DNA from: G963662675 sp963676845
Lineage (GTDB): Bacteria; Bacteroidota; Bacteroidia; Bacteroidales; Prolixibacteraceae
Reading direction: 5' to 3'
NCBI GenBank assembly: GCA_963676845.2
Contig: CAXXKK010000006.1
Location: 1 to 64,000, forward strand
Length of the DNA stretch: 64,000 nucleotides
The notes below the pieces were generated by a model, which was given only the letters and a program-made list of their open reading frames with translations, ran no database searches and was not told the origin of the DNA. The position numbers were made by a program, and so were the translations under genes. Shown here piece after piece: positions 18,376 to 27,639 of this stretch; positions within the stretch are counted from its first letter, which is position 1, and every line of letters begins with the position of its first letter.

Positions 18376-18795
18376 ATGGAAGAAGAAGATAAAAAATTTA
18401 AAGATTTATTCCAGGCTCATAAGCCGGAGAAAGCACCAGCTGACTTTTCAAAAAAAGTTATGAATGAGATTTTTAGTCAGGTTGTATCTAAGGCATATCG
18501 GCCTGTTTTTGGAAAATGGTTTCTTCCTTCATTTGGTGTGGCGTTCTTTATTTTTATTGCTTATGCAATTTCAACATTAGATTTCTGGGGAAATTCAGAT
18601 TCGCCAGGTACTATTCGGTCTGTATTTTCAAATATTTCCCCAAAAGAAATGCCAGTAGTTGGCAAAATGGGATCAGTAATCAATGATTTCTTTATTCAGG
18701 TTCCTTCAACTGTATGGGTTATTCTTTTTACTTCTTTATCATTGATTTTATTCGATTGGATGTTTAGCTATTTAAAACAGCAAAAAACAAAATAA
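18376..18795 (+). CDS. Small membrane protein paired with ECF sigma factor, possible anti-sigma factor
   Basis: 139 residues from the ATG at 18376; the GTG three bases earlier is in frame but less likely. A charged cytoplasmic N-terminus (about 1-45) is followed by two hydrophobic segments (about 50-68 and 110-130). The N-terminal length and its four-base distance from the sigma gene fit a membrane-bound anti-sigma factor, but there is no zinc-binding ASD motif (HxxxCxxC) and no recognisable family, so that role is inference from position only. A strong bidirectional terminator follows. Confidence 0.8.
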   Translation: MEEEDKKFKDLFQAHKPEKAPADFSKKVMNEIFSQVVSKAYRPVFGKWFLPSFGVAFFIFIAYAISTLDFWGNSDSPGTIRSVFSNISPKEMPVVGKMGSVINDFFIQVPSTVWVILFTSLSLILFDWMFSYLKQQKTK

Positions 18796-18822
18796 GAAAA
18801 GCGGGAATTTCCCGCTTTTCTT
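18794..18822. terminator. Bidirectional terminator between sigma operon and DUF3127 gene
   Basis: Perfect 13-base stem AAGAAAAGCGGGA (18794-18806) / TCCCGCTTTTCTT (18810-18822) between converging genes. Confidence 0.9.
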
Positions 18823-18830
18823 GTATTTCA

Positions 18831-19193
18831 TTAAAATGGCAAGTCATCTCCGTTATCCGCTGGTTCTGGTGGAACATTATCAACTCCAAATGGGGGAGGA
18901 TAATCTCCCGGTGCTTCCGGGCTAAGTGTGTCAACCTTCCATGCATTAACATTGTGGTACCATCTTCCATTAAATTCTCTTGATTCAAGGGAGAATGCCA
19001 CATTAACTTCAGTGCCAGTATTCATTCCATCAATTAAACTGATTTTGTCGTTAAATAAGGTAAAACAAATCTGTTTGGGAAATTGTCCGTCTTGAAAATC
19101 AATCACGAACTCTTGTTTTTTCCATTCGTTACCTGCTTTGCTGGTGCCCGATGCTACGGGTAAAATCTTAGTAATCTTTCCTTTAATCTCCAT
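18831..19193 (-). CDS. DUF3127 protein, OB-fold-like, with SSB-like acidic tail
   Basis: 120 residues. The N-terminal 75 residues look like a small beta-barrel (EIKGKITKILPV, KKQEFVIDF, VNVAFSLESREFNGRWYHN), as in the DUF3127 family, which is restricted mostly to Bacteroidota. A Pro-rich linker leads to the last residues NGDDLPF, which resemble the acidic C-terminal peptide (DDDIPF) by which single-stranded-DNA-binding proteins recruit partner enzymes. This suggests a nucleic-acid-binding role, but it is inference. Monocistronic, between terminator 18794-18822 and the FKBP gene cluster. Confidence 0.85.
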   Translation of the reverse strand: MEIKGKITKILPVASGTSKAGNEWKKQEFVIDFQDGQFPKQICFTLFNDKISLIDGMNTGTEVNVAFSLESREFNGRWYHNVNAWKVDTLSPEAPGDYPPPFGVDNVPPEPADNGDDLPF

Positions 19194-19295
19194 GGGTAAT
19201 TATCTGTTCTATTGTGTCGTCAGTAAATGTAAGGATAAAAGAATACCCCCGGCAAAAAATAGCCAGGGGTTTATAAAAAGTTTTCAAGAATTCAC

Positions 19296-20000
19296 TTAAT
19301 CTGCAATTCCTAATAATTCGATTTCAAAAATAAGTGTTTCATTTGGTCCAATCTGACCAGAACTTACACCTGTTTCACCGTATGCTAATTCACTAGGAAT
19401 ATAAACTTTCCATTTAGACCCAACAGGCATTAACTGAAGTACTTCTGTCCAACCTGCAATTACCTGGTTAAGTGGAAAAGAAGCAGGTTCACCTCTTTCT
19501 ACAGAGCTGTCAAAAACGGTTCCGTCAAGTAGCATCCCTGTGTAATGACAAGTCACAGTCTGTGTTTCTGTTGGTTTTTCACCATCACCTTCAACTAAAA
19601 TTTCATATTGAAGGCCACTTTCAGTAGTTGTAACTCCTTCTTTTGTTTTATTCTCAGCAAGGAAAGCTTCGCCTTTTTCAGCATTTTCAATGGCTACCTG
19701 TTCCTGGGCTTTATTGAAAAACGCTTGAATCATATCCATTGCATCTGACGATTCGATTAAAGATTCTTCACCTTTAAGTTGGTCTTTAAATGCATTTGTG
19801 ATAATATCAATGTCAAGATCATCAGCTCCCGGAGTCGCATCAAGGCTTTGTTTGTTGTTTTGCCCTAATAATACTCCCAGTGAGTAACTAACAGAATCAA
19901 TCTCATTATTCAGTGAAACAGATTCTGATGTTCCTCCTGATTGACAAGATGAAAGTGCTGCCAGTGCAGCAAGCGAGAAAATTAACGATTTTAATTTCAT
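19296..20000 (-). CDS. FKBP-type peptidyl-prolyl isomerase, lipoprotein
   Basis: 234 residues. The N-terminus is a lipoprotein signal (LAALSSCQ), placing it in the periplasm or outer membrane. About residues 25-120 form the helical FKBP-N dimerisation region, and residues 125-232 the FKBP domain (TVTCHYTGMLLDGTVFDSS, then PVGSKWKVYIPSELAYGE, then LIFEIELL). It catalyses cis-trans isomerisation of proline bonds during envelope protein folding, in the manner of FkpA/Mip. It lies 22 bases after a second, cytoplasmic FKBP gene with which it is clearly paralogous. Confidence 0.94.
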   Translation of the reverse strand: MKLKSLIFSLAALAALSSCQSGGTSESVSLNNEIDSVSYSLGVLLGQNNKQSLDATPGADDLDIDIITNAFKDQLKGEESLIESSDAMDMIQAFFNKAQEQVAIENAEKGEAFLAENKTKEGVTTTESGLQYEILVEGDGEKPTETQTVTCHYTGMLLDGTVFDSSVERGEPASFPLNQVIAGWTEVLQLMPVGSKWKVYIPSELAYGETGVSSGQIGPNETLIFEIELLGIAD

Positions 20001-20022
20001 ATTAATGTTGTATGTAATTCGT

Positions 20023-20634
20023 TTATACGATTTCTAAAAGCTCAACTTCGAAAATAAGAGTTGAGTTTGGCCCAATAGCACCACCGGCACCACGTTCGCC
20101 ATACGCCAGGTCAGAAGGAACAAATAGTCTCCATTTTGAACCAACAGACATCATTTGTAGGGCTTCAACCCATCCTTGGATAACACCATTAACAGGAAAT
20201 ACTGCAGGTTCACCACGTTGCACAGAGCTGTCAAAAACAGTTCCATCGATTAATGTTCCGTGGTAGTGGCATTTTACCTGGTTTTCAGCTGATGGAGATT
20301 CTCCGTCACCATCTACTAAAACTTTATATTGAAGCCCGCTGGCTGTTTCTTTTACTCCTTCGTTTTTTAAATTATCGGCCAGGAATTTAGCTCCTTCTTC
20401 AAGGTTTTTAGAACCTTCTGCTCCTTGTTGTTCAGTCATGAATTCCTGAAGGATTTTGTTAGCTTCCTCTGGGTTCATTTGAGGTTCTTTACCTTCAAAC
20501 AAGTCGCCCATGGCACCGATGAAGCTTTGAGGATCAATTGTTTTAACACCTGATTGAATCAAGTTACTACCAATACTCAATCCTAATGCATAACTAAATT
20601 TTTCTAACTGGTCGTTCTTTTTTTGTTCTGACAT
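20023..20634 (-). CDS. FKBP-type peptidyl-prolyl isomerase, cytoplasmic paralogue
   Basis: 203 residues from the ATG at 20634; an in-frame GTG at 20682 would add 16 residues but gives no recognisable signal and begins only six bases after the upstream stop. No signal peptide or lipobox, unlike the neighbour. FKBP-N type helices at about 5-90 and an FKBP domain at about 95-203 (QVKCHYHGTLIDGTVFDSS, VGSKWRLFVPSDLAYGERG). Tandem duplication with the periplasmic copy is evident from shared motifs throughout. Likely co-transcribed with mnmD upstream and the lipoprotein FKBP downstream. Confidence 0.92.
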   Translation of the reverse strand: MSEQKKNDQLEKFSYALGLSIGSNLIQSGVKTIDPQSFIGAMGDLFEGKEPQMNPEEANKILQEFMTEQQGAEGSKNLEEGAKFLADNLKNEGVKETASGLQYKVLVDGDGESPSAENQVKCHYHGTLIDGTVFDSSVQRGEPAVFPVNGVIQGWVEALQMMSVGSKWRLFVPSDLAYGERGAGGAIGPNSTLIFEVELLEIV

Positions 20635-20688
20635 AATGTATTTTGTTTTGAGCCACGAAGATAGGTATTTTTTAGTAGCCACTAAAAA

Positions 20689-21381
20689 TCAGACATCTTT
20701 CTCTCCGTACAGCATTTCTTTTTTTCCGGGTGGACCTTCTAATCGTTGCATATTAAATCCGCTCCTCATTAATGATCTTCTAACTTCTCCTTTGGCACAA
20801 TAGGTTGCGAATATCCCATGAGGGGAAGTGTTTCCGGCAATCTTTTGCATTATTTGCTCCTTCCACATTTTTTCTTGTTTGCTTGGCGCGAAAGCATCAA
20901 AATAAACCAGATCAAATGGTGGTAAATTTTTTAGGTTGTAGTTTTCGAGATCAGCTTGAATTTTGGTAAGTGTGAAATTAGAGTTGATGTTAATCGATTT
21001 TCCCCACTCACTTTCATGCATCTTTTTAAAAGTCTCGTCCCATTCTTTTCCCAGTAAATCACAATAGTTTAGAGTTGAATATTCTGTTTCATTTAAAGGG
21101 TATTTTTCAATACTGATATAATTTATCATTTTATTCCCTTTGTTGATGATTGAAAGCAAGGCATTTAATCCCGTTCCAAATCCAACCTCAAAAAGTGTAA
21201 TTTCTGGTTTGTTACATTTTAAAAGACCGTTTTTTATAAAAACATGATTGGATTCCTGTATGGCACCATGGGTTGAATGAAAATGCTCATCTAGCTCTGG
21301 AACATATAAGGTGTGGGATCCGTCTTCTGTTTGAATAATACTTCGGTTCATTTGAAATAGTTTGGCGCGCAATTTCGTCAT
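20689..21381 (-). CDS. mnmD: tRNA 5-methylaminomethyl-2-thiouridine methyltransferase, MnmD-like
   Basis: 230 residues. The Rossmann methyltransferase core has the SAM-binding loop FEVGFGTGLNALLS, then DLVYFDAFAPSKQEKMW and TYCAKGEVRRSL, all characteristic of the MnmD/MnmC N-domain family (DUF752). It completes the mnm5s2U modification at the wobble position of tRNAs for Lys, Glu and Gln by methylating the aminomethyl group. It stands as a single-domain protein, without the oxidase domain of E. coli MnmC. Divergent from the Sua5/YrdC gene, also a tRNA-modification enzyme, 57 bases away. Confidence 0.9.
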   Translation of the reverse strand: MTKLRAKLFQMNRSIIQTEDGSHTLYVPELDEHFHSTHGAIQESNHVFIKNGLLKCNKPEITLFEVGFGTGLNALLSIINKGNKMINYISIEKYPLNETEYSTLNYCDLLGKEWDETFKKMHESEWGKSININSNFTLTKIQADLENYNLKNLPPFDLVYFDAFAPSKQEKMWKEQIMQKIAGNTSPHGIFATYCAKGEVRRSLMRSGFNMQRLEGPPGKKEMLYGEKDV

Positions 21382-21438
21382 TTTATTTTAGGCATACACA
21401 AATAAATCATACTTTTAACAGTTTTTTAGAAATTGAGT

Positions 21439-22053
21439 ATGCTTATAAAAATCTATGAAGAGAATCCGAATTTGAAGGAAATTCTTAAGGTTGTTCAAAT
21501 CCTGAAAGAGGGTGGGGTAATTATTTATCCAACAGATACAATTTATGGGATTGGTTGCGATATTACGAATGCCCGGGCAGTAGAACGTGTCGCCCAAATA
21601 AAAAAGATTGCTGTGGAAAAATCTAATTTTTCATTTGTCTGCAGTGATCTAAGCCATCTTTCTGATTATACCAAACCAATAAATAACCAAACTTTTAAAC
21701 TTATAAAACGATGTCTTCCGGGACCGTATACATTTATTCTGAATTCTAACAACAAAGTTCCAAAATATTTTAAAGGAAAAAAGAAGACTGTGGGAATTCG
21801 TGTTCCGAATAATTCAATAATTATTGAAATTGTAAAAGAACTGGGGAATCCAATCTTGTCAACTTCTGTTCGGGATGAAGATGAAATTATTGAATATACA
21901 ACCGATCCTGAATTGATTCACGAAAAATTTGAAGATCTCGTAGATCTTGTAATTGATGGTGGCTTTGGAGGGAATGTCCCGTCAACTGTTATTGATTGTA
22001 CAAGCGAAGTGCCTGAAATTATAAGGCAAGGGAAGGGTGATGTAGATATTTAA
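21439..22053 (+). CDS. L-threonylcarbamoyladenylate synthase (Sua5/YciO/YrdC family)
   Basis: 204 residues from the ATG at 21439 (a TTG two codons earlier is in frame). The YrdC domain fills the protein: GGVIIYPTDTIYGIGCD, KKIAVEKSNFSFVCSDL, and LPGPYTFIL with VPSTVIDCT near the C-terminus. The family condenses threonine, bicarbonate and ATP to threonylcarbamoyl-AMP for the universal t6A37 tRNA modification. It lacks the Sua5 C-terminal domain, so it is the short TsaC/YciO type; the substitution in the usual KxR(S/A)xxKP motif (here KKIAVEKSN) leaves open the YciO-like subgroup, whose activity is weaker. Confidence 0.88.
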   Translation: MLIKIYEENPNLKEILKVVQILKEGGVIIYPTDTIYGIGCDITNARAVERVAQIKKIAVEKSNFSFVCSDLSHLSDYTKPINNQTFKLIKRCLPGPYTFILNSNNKVPKYFKGKKKTVGIRVPNNSIIIEIVKELGNPILSTSVRDEDEIIEYTTDPELIHEKFEDLVDLVIDGGFGGNVPSTVIDCTSEVPEIIRQGKGDVDI

Positions 22054-22075
22054 GAAAAAATTATATAGATAATTT

Positions 22076-23524
22076 CTACCTTTTCCAGAAAGCAGGTGAG
22101 AACAACACCAAAACTGTAAATAACTCCAAACGTCCAAGTAACATAAGGAATGAAAGAAACCATTTTCCTACAGGATGTACATGATGAAAATTTTCTGCAG
22201 GGCCAACATTACCTAGCCCCGGGCCAATATTACCCAGAGAAGTAGCAACTGCTCCCATCGATGAATCCAGATCGTGTTCAAACAGTGTAAATATGATTGT
22301 ACTTAAGAAAAAGATGATCATGTAGATCATGAAAAAAGCAAGAATATTTGTAATAATATGTTCAGGTACAGCTCTTTTATTGTAGCGTACAGGAATTACA
22401 GCATTGGGATGAAGCATGCGACGCAATTCATAATAGCTGTTTTTAAGTAAAAGTACGATGCGCATTATTTTAATACCACCTCCTGTAGATCCCGCACTTC
22501 CACCAAAAAAGAAGAGACAGAATATCAGTATTGTCAGGAATGGTATCCAGTTCAGATAATCAGCTGTGGCAAACCCAGTTGTTGTAATAACGGAGACAAC
22601 CTGAAATAATGAATCTCGAAATGCTTGCTCGTAACCTAGTTTTGTGGTCAGCATTAAACCACTAAAGATTAAGGCTGTAAAGCCGACAATAAATAAAACG
22701 TAATATTTAAACTCTTCGTTTTTATATACTTTATCAAATTTTCCGAGAATGAAACTGTATGATAATGTGAAGTTTGTTCCTGCTAGAAACATGAAGAATA
22801 TAATAATGTATTGAATAACCGGGGAGTCCCAATAGGCAATAGAAGCTTGTTTGGTGGAGTATCCTCCGGTTGCCATTGTTGTAAATGAATGGTTTATGGC
22901 ATCAAAAAAAGTCATGCCGCTAATCCATAACAAAAGTGTTTCAAGAAGTGTAAATCCTAAATAAATAATCCAAAGATTTTTTGCTGTTTGCTGTATTTTG
23001 GGGTTGAGTTTATCTGGAGTAGGACCAGGTACCTCGGCTGCAAAAAGCTGCATGCCTCCAATGCCAAAAACAGGCAATATGGCAAGAGATAAAACGATAA
23101 TTCCCATTCCTCCAAGCCATTGAGTCATGCTTCGCCAAAATAAAATACCATGAGGAAGTGCTTCAATATCATTTAATATGGATGAACCTGTTGTGGTAAA
23201 ACCCGACATAGTTTCGAAGAAGGCATTTGTGAGTCCGGGAATTGATCCACTTAACAAGTAAGGCAGGCTCCCAAAAAAAGAGAAGATAATCCAAACCAGG
23301 CTAACAATTACAAATCCATCTTTTTTACGTATTGCTTTGTCTGCATTCCATGTTGCAGCAACGGTTATAGTTCCCGTAAGGATACTGATTACGGATGATT
23401 CAAGAATGGGAACAACATCTGGTCCCTGGTAAATAAAGGCAACAATAAGTGAGAGGAGCATGGCAACTCCTTCAACAATCAATAAAAATCCAAGTATTTT
23501 AATAATTGCCTTATAATTAAGCAT
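22076..23524 (-). CDS. trkH: Trk-type potassium uptake channel subunit TrkH
   Basis: 482 residues with about ten transmembrane segments. The four pore loops of the TrkH/KtrB family can be read in order: FTTTGSSIL, TMATGGYST, VITTTGFATAD and TSLGNIGPGLG; the glycine of each lines the K+ selectivity filter. It imports potassium through the inner membrane, gated by the peripheral TrkA subunit encoded 17 bases upstream in the same operon. The C-terminus ends shortly after the last helix, as usual. Confidence 0.95.
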   Translation of the reverse strand: MLNYKAIIKILGFLLIVEGVAMLLSLIVAFIYQGPDVVPILESSVISILTGTITVAATWNADKAIRKKDGFVIVSLVWIIFSFFGSLPYLLSGSIPGLTNAFFETMSGFTTTGSSILNDIEALPHGILFWRSMTQWLGGMGIIVLSLAILPVFGIGGMQLFAAEVPGPTPDKLNPKIQQTAKNLWIIYLGFTLLETLLLWISGMTFFDAINHSFTTMATGGYSTKQASIAYWDSPVIQYIIIFFMFLAGTNFTLSYSFILGKFDKVYKNEEFKYYVLFIVGFTALIFSGLMLTTKLGYEQAFRDSLFQVVSVITTTGFATADYLNWIPFLTILIFCLFFFGGSAGSTGGGIKIMRIVLLLKNSYYELRRMLHPNAVIPVRYNKRAVPEHIITNILAFFMIYMIIFFLSTIIFTLFEHDLDSSMGAVATSLGNIGPGLGNVGPAENFHHVHPVGKWFLSFLMLLGRLELFTVLVLFSPAFWKR

Positions 23525-23541
23525 AGTAAGGGCAAATAATT

Positions 23542-24876
23542 TTATTTAAAGAATTTTTCCAGCTTCCTGATGGCTGATGGTAAGGCAAAAACAACAACTT
23601 TGTCTTCAGGGATAATTTGTGTTTCCCCTTTTGCCACAAAGGCTTTTGAACCACGAATAATCCCTCCGATAATTGCATCATTGGGGAATGAGATATCTTT
23701 AATTTGTTTGTGCCCGATTTTAGATTCTTCTTTTACGATGAACTCGAATACTTCTGCGTCAGAAGCCGTTAAACATTTTGCCTGCGCAACTTCTGCCCCC
23801 AATGTATATTTGTAAATGTAACTTGCTGCAATTAATTTTTTATTGATTAGGCTACCGATGTCCATACTTTCGGCAATATTCATGAAGTCAATGTTTTCAA
23901 CTTCAGCAACTGTTCTTTTTATTCCCAGTTTTTTTGCCATGTGACATGAAAGGATATTTGTTTCTGAATTACCGGTTACTGCAATAAAAGCATCCATTCT
24001 GTCGATGCGCTCTTCTTTAAGAAGATCAAGATTCCTACCATCACCCTGAATAACCAGAACATTTTCAAATCGATCAGCTACTTTTTGACTACGTTCTTTA
24101 TCAATTTCAACAACTTTTATATTGTAGTGATCACCCAGACGTTCAACCGTTTTTTGTGCAATTCGGCTTCCTCCAAGTATCATGATGTTTTTTACAGGAA
24201 AGATTTCCTTACCTGCAAGTTCGAATGTTGTGGTTTGATAAGCCCGGGTTGTAATGAAGAATATGATATCTCCATCTCGTATGTAATCTTTTCCGTGTGG
24301 AATTAGTGTCTCATTTTTCCTGTTAATGGCAACCGCGCGGATTTCAGGTTCCATGTATGATAATTCCTCGAAAGTCTTATTTAGAAGCGGGGCATTGTCT
24401 CGAATCTTGATACCCATTAAGATAAGTTTACCTCCGGAAAATTCAATCATTTGGCGAGTTGCTACTTGCTTAACCGATGAAGCAATCTCTTTTCCAGCCA
24501 AAGATTCCGGATAAATTAACTCATCAACTCCAAGGTTGGTAAGTTTTTCTTTGTTTTTATCCCGAAGATATTCGCCATTATTAATACGTGCGACAGTACG
24601 TTTGGCACCCAGTTCTTTTGCGAAAATGCAGGCTACAATATTACGTTCTTCATAAGGTGTTACAGCAATAAATAAATCTGCTTTTGTTGCACCGGCTTCT
24701 TTTAAATCACTAAAAGAATTGGCATAACCTGTAACGGTAAGCAAATCTACCTTACTTGATAACTTGTGAAGTTTCTCAGTGTCATCATCCATTAAGATGA
24801 TATCATGATCTTCACGACTTAGCATTCGTGCTAAATGTGTACCTACTTCACCTGCCCCAACAATTACTACTTTCAT
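23542..24876 (-). CDS. trkA: Trk potassium transport NAD-binding regulatory subunit TrkA
   Basis: 444 residues from the ATG at 24876; the frame extends 13 codons further but MKVVIVGAGEVGTHLA is the canonical start of the family. It contains two tandem RCK modules, each with a Rossmann NAD-binding half (VVIVGAGEVG at the start; IMILGGSRIA at about 223) and a C-terminal regulatory half (LMGIKIRDNAPLLNKTF; EFIVKEESKIGHKQI). It forms the gating ring under the TrkH channel and senses NAD(H)/ATP. First gene of the trkA-trkH operon. Confidence 0.96.
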   Translation of the reverse strand: MKVVIVGAGEVGTHLARMLSREDHDIILMDDDTEKLHKLSSKVDLLTVTGYANSFSDLKEAGATKADLFIAVTPYEERNIVACIFAKELGAKRTVARINNGEYLRDKNKEKLTNLGVDELIYPESLAGKEIASSVKQVATRQMIEFSGGKLILMGIKIRDNAPLLNKTFEELSYMEPEIRAVAINRKNETLIPHGKDYIRDGDIIFFITTRAYQTTTFELAGKEIFPVKNIMILGGSRIAQKTVERLGDHYNIKVVEIDKERSQKVADRFENVLVIQGDGRNLDLLKEERIDRMDAFIAVTGNSETNILSCHMAKKLGIKRTVAEVENIDFMNIAESMDIGSLINKKLIAASYIYKYTLGAEVAQAKCLTASDAEVFEFIVKEESKIGHKQIKDISFPNDAIIGGIIRGSKAFVAKGETQIIPEDKVVVFALPSAIRKLEKFFK

Positions 24877-25098
24877 TCTATTATCAATAAATAATATGCA
24901 AAAACAGCTAAGCAAAGTAAGGGATAAAACTTAAAAATCCATGTAAATAGGGTTATTTTTTAAATGAAGCAGGTATCATTTAAAACAGAATTAATTCAAA
25001 ATTTTTGATAATCAGTAGTTAAAAAGGAGTCTTTTCGATTGAAAATAGATTGAATAAAAATAAAGTTTTTTCTTTCGTTTAATGTATTGGATGAAAAT

Positions 25099-26955
25099 TT
25101 ATTGATTATTGAGAAATTCAACTGTTCCATTTTTGATTTTAAATGTTTGCCTGTTGAAATGGACTAGCTTATTGGAAATAATTAGATCATTATCACTGAG
25201 CCTTGTTGCATCGGAAATATTAATGATTGTCGGGTCATTGAGCTTTAGTTTTAATATTACATTTTCATACAGGTATTCATTAGGGATAGTGCCGGAAGTC
25301 GTTAGCAGGTAGTTTTCCCTTCCATCTATAAGATGAATAAGCAAATCGTCTGAATTATAGGAAATGATTTCTCTTTGATTGAAGAGCTTTATCTTTTCAA
25401 TAATCCCAGTTGATTGATAAAGCAAAAAACAGCCAAGAACAAAGAAAAGGATTGTTTTACTTTTTAATTTTATGACTAGAGCAATGAATAAAGTTCCCAG
25501 GAGAAGTATAAAGAGCTGTGCTTTTGAAATTGATAATCCTTGAATAAGTGCAGATGGAAAATCTCCTATCATTTCTAATAATGTCAAAAGTAAGTTTGTA
25601 ATGTATGATATAATTTGTCCCAGAAATAGTGGAATTTGAACAGAAAAAGAAAAGCTGACGAGCAGTACAAGTGTTAGTCCCAGAATTAAAAATGCGGCAG
25701 GGATTACAATGAAATTGCTTAACCAAAAGTAAAGAGGGAACTGGTTGAAATAATATACCGAAAGTGCGAAGGTCCCAATTTGAGCAGATAATGATACGCA
25801 AAACAATTGCCATATTTTGATGAGAAAACGATTCTTTGGAGTGAGAATTTTTTCGATTCGGGGATAAAAAAAGACAATGCTTATTACTGCCATGTATGAA
25901 AGTTGAAACCCGACTTCCCAAATCATTTGTGGATTTATTAGCAACAAAAAGAATGCTGAAGCAGCAATAGAATTGTAGGTGGAGGCAGATCGGTTAAGGC
26001 TGTTTCCAATTAATATGAATGAAAACATAACAGTTGCCCGTTGTACCGAAGGTGAAAATCCTGTTAGTAGTGCGTAACACCAAAGTGATATAAAGATGAT
26101 AAAAAAGTTGGCAACTCTGCCTGTAGATGATCTTTTAAGAGAAGATAAAAGCCAGCTTAAAAACATGAAAATCATACCTACATGCAGACCTGAAACAGCC
26201 AGTACATGCATTGCTCCGGTTGAAGTAAAATAAGACTGAGTTTCTTCTGTAAGTTCATCCCGATAGCCCAAAGTAAGAGCTGATACAACTTCGAATGCTT
26301 GTTGGTTATTTAATGCTGATTTTAATAGTTTGAGTAATTTTCCACGGATGCGTTCTGCATAAAGAGTCAGCGAGGTCGGATTTGATTTTTCAATTTTGAA
26401 GTTATCCTCACTTATATAACTCGTAAAATAAATATTTTGTCTCGAAAGATAGGATTGGTAATCAAATTCATAAGGGTTTCCCGGGTTGCTTACTTCATTG
26501 ATATATGCATTAATAAATAATCGGTCACCGGGCTGGATTTCAAGTACTTTTTCATTCTTTGCGAAATAACCGATTATCTGTTGTTTGTTGAGCCCTTCAG
26601 TGTTAGCTTGTTCAATTTTAAGAATTACCTGGTATGAGTTTGTTTTTTCTTCAGGAAAACTAATTGCCTCAGCCTCATAAGAATATTCTTTTCCCGACTT
26701 TATTGATGGCTTTTGGGGTTGATGCTTTACCAGAATGACAAAAAGTATAGAAATAATAAGAATTAAAAGCACAGAAGGAAGCCAACCTTTGTGAATATCA
26801 TTGGTTTTTGACTTATGGAAAAGTAGATATGAGGAAATGGCAGCAATAATACTCGCTAATAACCATATGGAATCAGGAAAGTACTTTCCGAGTAAAATAC
26901 CTAAAAGACTAAAGCTTAAGATTTTTATAAATGGATTGTTTTTCAGAAAACTCAC
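25099..26955 (-). CDS. comEC: ComEC/Rec2-family DNA-uptake channel protein
   Basis: 618 residues, starting with GTG at 26955. An N-terminal membrane part and DUF4131 region (to about 200, with GDRLFINAYINEV OB-fold sequence) precede the Competence domain with multiple helices (about 225-500), where LAVSGLHVGMIFMFLS and GFSPSVQRATVMF are family signatures. The C-terminal metallo-beta-lactamase domain of longer ComEC proteins is missing; only about 110 residues follow the last helix. In natural competence ComEC carries single-stranded DNA across the inner membrane. No other competence gene is adjacent, so function in uptake is inferred from family. Confidence 0.9.
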   Translation of the reverse strand: MSFLKNNPFIKILSFSLLGILLGKYFPDSIWLLASIIAAISSYLLFHKSKTNDIHKGWLPSVLLILIISILFVILVKHQPQKPSIKSGKEYSYEAEAISFPEEKTNSYQVILKIEQANTEGLNKQQIIGYFAKNEKVLEIQPGDRLFINAYINEVSNPGNPYEFDYQSYLSRQNIYFTSYISEDNFKIEKSNPTSLTLYAERIRGKLLKLLKSALNNQQAFEVVSALTLGYRDELTEETQSYFTSTGAMHVLAVSGLHVGMIFMFLSWLLSSLKRSSTGRVANFFIIFISLWCYALLTGFSPSVQRATVMFSFILIGNSLNRSASTYNSIAASAFFLLLINPQMIWEVGFQLSYMAVISIVFFYPRIEKILTPKNRFLIKIWQLFCVSLSAQIGTFALSVYYFNQFPLYFWLSNFIVIPAAFLILGLTLVLLVSFSFSVQIPLFLGQIISYITNLLLTLLEMIGDFPSALIQGLSISKAQLFILLLGTLFIALVIKLKSKTILFFVLGCFLLYQSTGIIEKIKLFNQREIISYNSDDLLIHLIDGRENYLLTTSGTIPNEYLYENVILKLKLNDPTIINISDATRLSDNDLIISNKLVHFNRQTFKIKNGTVEFLNNQ

Positions 26956-27078
26956 TACAATATTTATTTATGGTAAATAAAATTAGAGTAATAAGTAATG
27001 AGTTTCCTAAACAATTGTTGGAAAATTCACCAACGCCCTTAAATTTTACACGAAATGCCTTTCTGTATAGATGAACGA

Positions 27079-27639
27079 TTATTTTTTACCTGGAATAACT
27101 ATTCTGTAAGCCGGCTTTACCTTGCCTTTTGATATAGCTGTAAGTTTACTTTTTAATAATCGTTTTCTTAAAGGTGAAATGTGATCAATAAAAAGAATTC
27201 CTTCCAGGTGGTCGTATTCATGTTGAATGACACGTGCCGCAAAGCCTCCATACTCCTCAGTGTGTTCCTCAAAGTTTTCGTCCAGATATTTAATTTTTAC
27301 AAACTCAGGACGCATTACGTCTTCTCTGATTTCAGGTAAGCTAAGGCAGCCTTCATTCATCGACCATTCGTCTCCATGACGGTCAAGGATTTCGGGGTTA
27401 ATAAATACCTTTTTGAAATTTTCAAGTTCGGGTTCTTCGTCAGCAGCAGATGATGCATCAATAACAAAGATGCGAATTGATTTTCCAACCTGAGGTGCTG
27501 CGAGACCAACTCCATCCGAGAAGTACATGGTTTCAAACATGTTTTCAATAAATTCGGGAAGCCCTTCAAAATCAGGATCTATATCTTTTGCAATTTTTCT
27601 TAAAAGTGGATCTCCGTATACTGTAATAGGATATATCAT
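27079..27639 (-). CDS. def: Peptide deformylase
   Basis: 186 residues with all three signature motifs: GVGLAAPQVG (44-53), EGCLSLPE (96-103, metal ligand C98) and QHEYDHLEG (139-147, ligands H140 and H144, catalytic E141). It removes the formyl group from the initiator methionine of new proteins in an Fe2+/Zn2+-dependent reaction. Its ATG overlaps the ruvX stop codon by one base (TAATG), so the two are translationally coupled, the normal arrangement in Bacteroidota. Confidence 0.97.
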   Translation of the reverse strand: MIYPITVYGDPLLRKIAKDIDPDFEGLPEFIENMFETMYFSDGVGLAAPQVGKSIRIFVIDASSAADEEPELENFKKVFINPEILDRHGDEWSMNEGCLSLPEIREDVMRPEFVKIKYLDENFEEHTEEYGGFAARVIQHEYDHLEGILFIDHISPLRKRLLKSKLTAISKGKVKPAYRIVIPGKK

